Shown here: in pieces, positions 62,955 to 64,000 of the stretch
Layout of the letters: every line of letters begins with the position of its first letter
Numbering within the stretch: position 1 is the first letter of the stretch
Assembly: GCF_019797765.1 (NCBI RefSeq)
Contig: NZ_CP081862.1
Coordinates: forward strand, 992,001 to 1,056,000
From: Cellulomonas sp. C5510
GTDB lineage: Bacteria > Actinomycetota > Actinomycetes > Actinomycetales > Cellulomonadaceae
Reading direction: 5' to 3'
DNA length: 64,000 nucleotides
Notes under the pieces: model-generated
The model's input: only the letters and a program-made list of their open reading frames with translations
Told to the model about the DNA's origin: nothing
Databases searched by the model: none
Translations under genes and position numbers: made by a program

Positions 62955-63443
62955 TCAGCCGCCCAGCGCCTGCTCGACCACGGCGCAGGGGTGCTCGTCG
63001 GGGTCGCTGTCGCGGTACTCGCACGCCGCGCGGCGCAGCAGGGCTGACACGGTGCGGCGGTCGGACGGGTCGAGGGCGCCGAACACCGCGTCCTCGGCGC
63101 GGGCGACCCGCTGCTCCAGGTCGGCGAGCAGCCCCTCGGTGTCGGGGGTGGCCAGGACACGCCGCTGGCGGCGGTCGACCTCGGCGACGCGGCGTGTGAC
63201 GAGCCCGGCGCGCTCGAGGTCGTCCAGCAGGTAGGTCATCACGGTGCGGTCGATGCCGAGGCTGGCGGCGAGCGCTGCCTGGCTCGGGTGCGCGCCACGC
63301 ACCACCTCCCGCAGCACGAGGAAGCCGCGGAACCCGTGCGGCACGTCCGCGAGCGCGGAGGTGAGTCCGCGCTCGTACGCCCGGAGCAGGACGCCCAGCG
63401 ACCAGCCGAGGTCGGACTGGTGCGTGTCGGTCACGGCGGTCAT
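62955..63443 (-). CDS. MarR-family transcriptional regulator
   Basis: A 162-residue winged-helix regulator: helix-turn-helix PSQAALAASLGIDRTVMTYLLDDLERAGLV and wing VDRRQRRVLAT, typical of MarR. It is divergent from a luciferase-like monooxygenase gene, with an inverted repeat between, so it probably represses that gene and itself and responds to a small aromatic or oxidant. Confidence 0.88.
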   Translation of the reverse strand: MTAVTDTHQSDLGWSLGVLLRAYERGLTSALADVPHGFRGFLVLREVVRGAHPSQAALAASLGIDRTVMTYLLDDLERAGLVTRRVAEVDRRQRRVLATPDTEGLLADLEQRVARAEDAVFGALDPSDRRTVSALLRRAACEYRDSDPDEHPCAVVEQALGG

Positions 63444-63449
63444 GGTCGC

Positions 63450-63502
63450 CGATCGTACGCCGGTCCCGTGGTTGTGCCAATGATCTGCGAGACATACGAT
63501 CG
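63450..63502. promoter_or_regulatory. divergent promoter region with inverted repeat
   Basis: CGATCGTA (63450-63457) and TACGATCG (63495-63502) are complementary 8-mers 37 bases apart, flanking the regions where both divergent promoters must lie. They could be MarR half-sites or two separate palindromic sites, as CGATCG is itself a palindrome. Confidence 0.4.
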
Positions 63503-63540
63503 CCGGAGCCGACGAGTGTCGGCGCGCGGAAGGAGCACGA

Positions 63541-64000
63541 TGACGGACTACGGCCACGACCTGCTGTTCGGGTCGTTCATCACGCCGACGAACGCGGACC
63601 CGGAGCGCGTGGTGGGGCTGGCGCAGCTCTCCGAGCAGGTCGGGCTCGACCTCGCGACGTTCCAGGACCACCCGTACCAGCCGGCGTTCCTCGACACCTG
63701 GACCCTGCTGTCGTGGGTCGCCGCGCGGACGCGGACCATCCGCCTGGCGCCGAACGTCGCGAACCTCCCGCTGCGTCCGCCCGCCGTGCTCGCCCGGGCG
63801 GTCGCCAGCCTGGACCTGCTGTCCGGCGGGCGGGTCGAGCTCGGGCTCGGCGCGGGCGGCTTCTGGGACGCGATCGAGGCGATGGGCGGCCGCCGGCTCA
63901 CGCCCGGCCAGGGCGTCGACGCGCTGCGCGAGGCGGTCGCCGTCGTCCGGGCGCTGTGGGACACCGGTGACCGGTCGCGCGTCGACCTGCCCGGGGAGTA
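63541..64000 (+). CDS. LLM-class flavin-dependent oxidoreductase, 5' part
   Basis: The first 153 codons of a bacterial luciferase-like flavin monooxygenase or F420-dependent oxidoreductase, running off the window end. It has the TIM-barrel start LLFGSFITPTNAD, QDHPYQPAFLDTWTLLSWVAARTRTIRLAP and LDLLSGGRVELGLGAGGFWDAIEAMGG segments characteristic of the family. GGAAGGAG precedes ATG 63541. Regulation by the divergent MarR gene is likely. Confidence 0.87.

Overview
The window is about 74% GC by eye and densely packed with genes, many of them overlapping by four bases (ATGA or GTGA). The gene content and its order relative to mycobacteria indicate a high-GC actinobacterium. A facultative, carbohydrate-using Cellulomonadaceae-type organism fits best (AdhE, a GH65 phosphorylase, a PTS operon). 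This placement is an inference from content, not from a marker comparison. No rRNA, tRNA, insertion sequence, prophage or CRISPR array was found.

Region 1 (1-9634) is nucleoside salvage. It holds adenosine deaminase and deoxyribose-phosphate aldolase on the plus strand, then a lipoprotein, a phosphopento/hexomutase and purine nucleoside phosphorylase on the minus strand. An LpdA-like flavoprotein and a membrane-anchored endonuclease/exonuclease/phosphatase protein follow. The add, pmmB, deoD, lpdA neighbourhood is also found in mycobacteria.

Region 2 (9684-19960) is the most distinctive part. It is a single minus-strand operon that appears to be a self-contained phosphotransferase pathway. 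In transcription order it encodes a class II ketose-phosphate aldolase, EIIA, EIIB, EIIC, a bicupin protein, a DhaK-DhaL kinase, a TIM-like isomerase, an RpiB-like isomerase fused in frame to HPr, enzyme I, and a SorC-type regulator. Three stacked palindromes lie upstream of the first gene. The three metabolic enzymes match the LerK/LerI/DerI (EryH/EryI) set of tetritol and tetrulose catabolism, but the sugar taken up is unknown.

Region 3 (20055-30852) is acyl-CoA carboxylase and biotin: NUDIX hydrolase, biotin carboxylase/BCCP, Maf, VKOR, a DUF885 protein, carboxylase epsilon and beta subunits with a His-rich protein between them, BirA, and a class III nucleotide cyclase. A 501-base gap (22362-22862) holds two copies of an 88-89 bp palindromic repeat.

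Region 4 (30967-48488) holds an efflux MFS transporter, an aminotransferase, small envelope proteins, AdhE, a GH65 phosphorylase/beta-phosphoglucomutase/LacI locus divergent from an AGE-family epimerase, an anion transporter, and a cupin-XRE regulator divergent from a TrxR-like flavoprotein plus methyltransferase.

Region 5 (48542-53920) is a zinc-starvation island. Six cysteine-poor ribosomal protein paralogues (L32, L36, L31B, S14, L33, L28) are divergent from a CobW-like protein that has no P-loop. Nearby are a zinc-binding transporter lipoprotein and an AztD-like zinc chaperone. Two Zur-like boxes sit at the two promoters.

Region 6 (54089-64000) holds a Na+/H+ antiporter, an EAL protein with a degenerate GGDEF domain, a UvrA paralogue, a membrane protein plus a YcnI copper protein, a MarR regulator and the start of a luciferase-like oxidoreductase that runs off the window.
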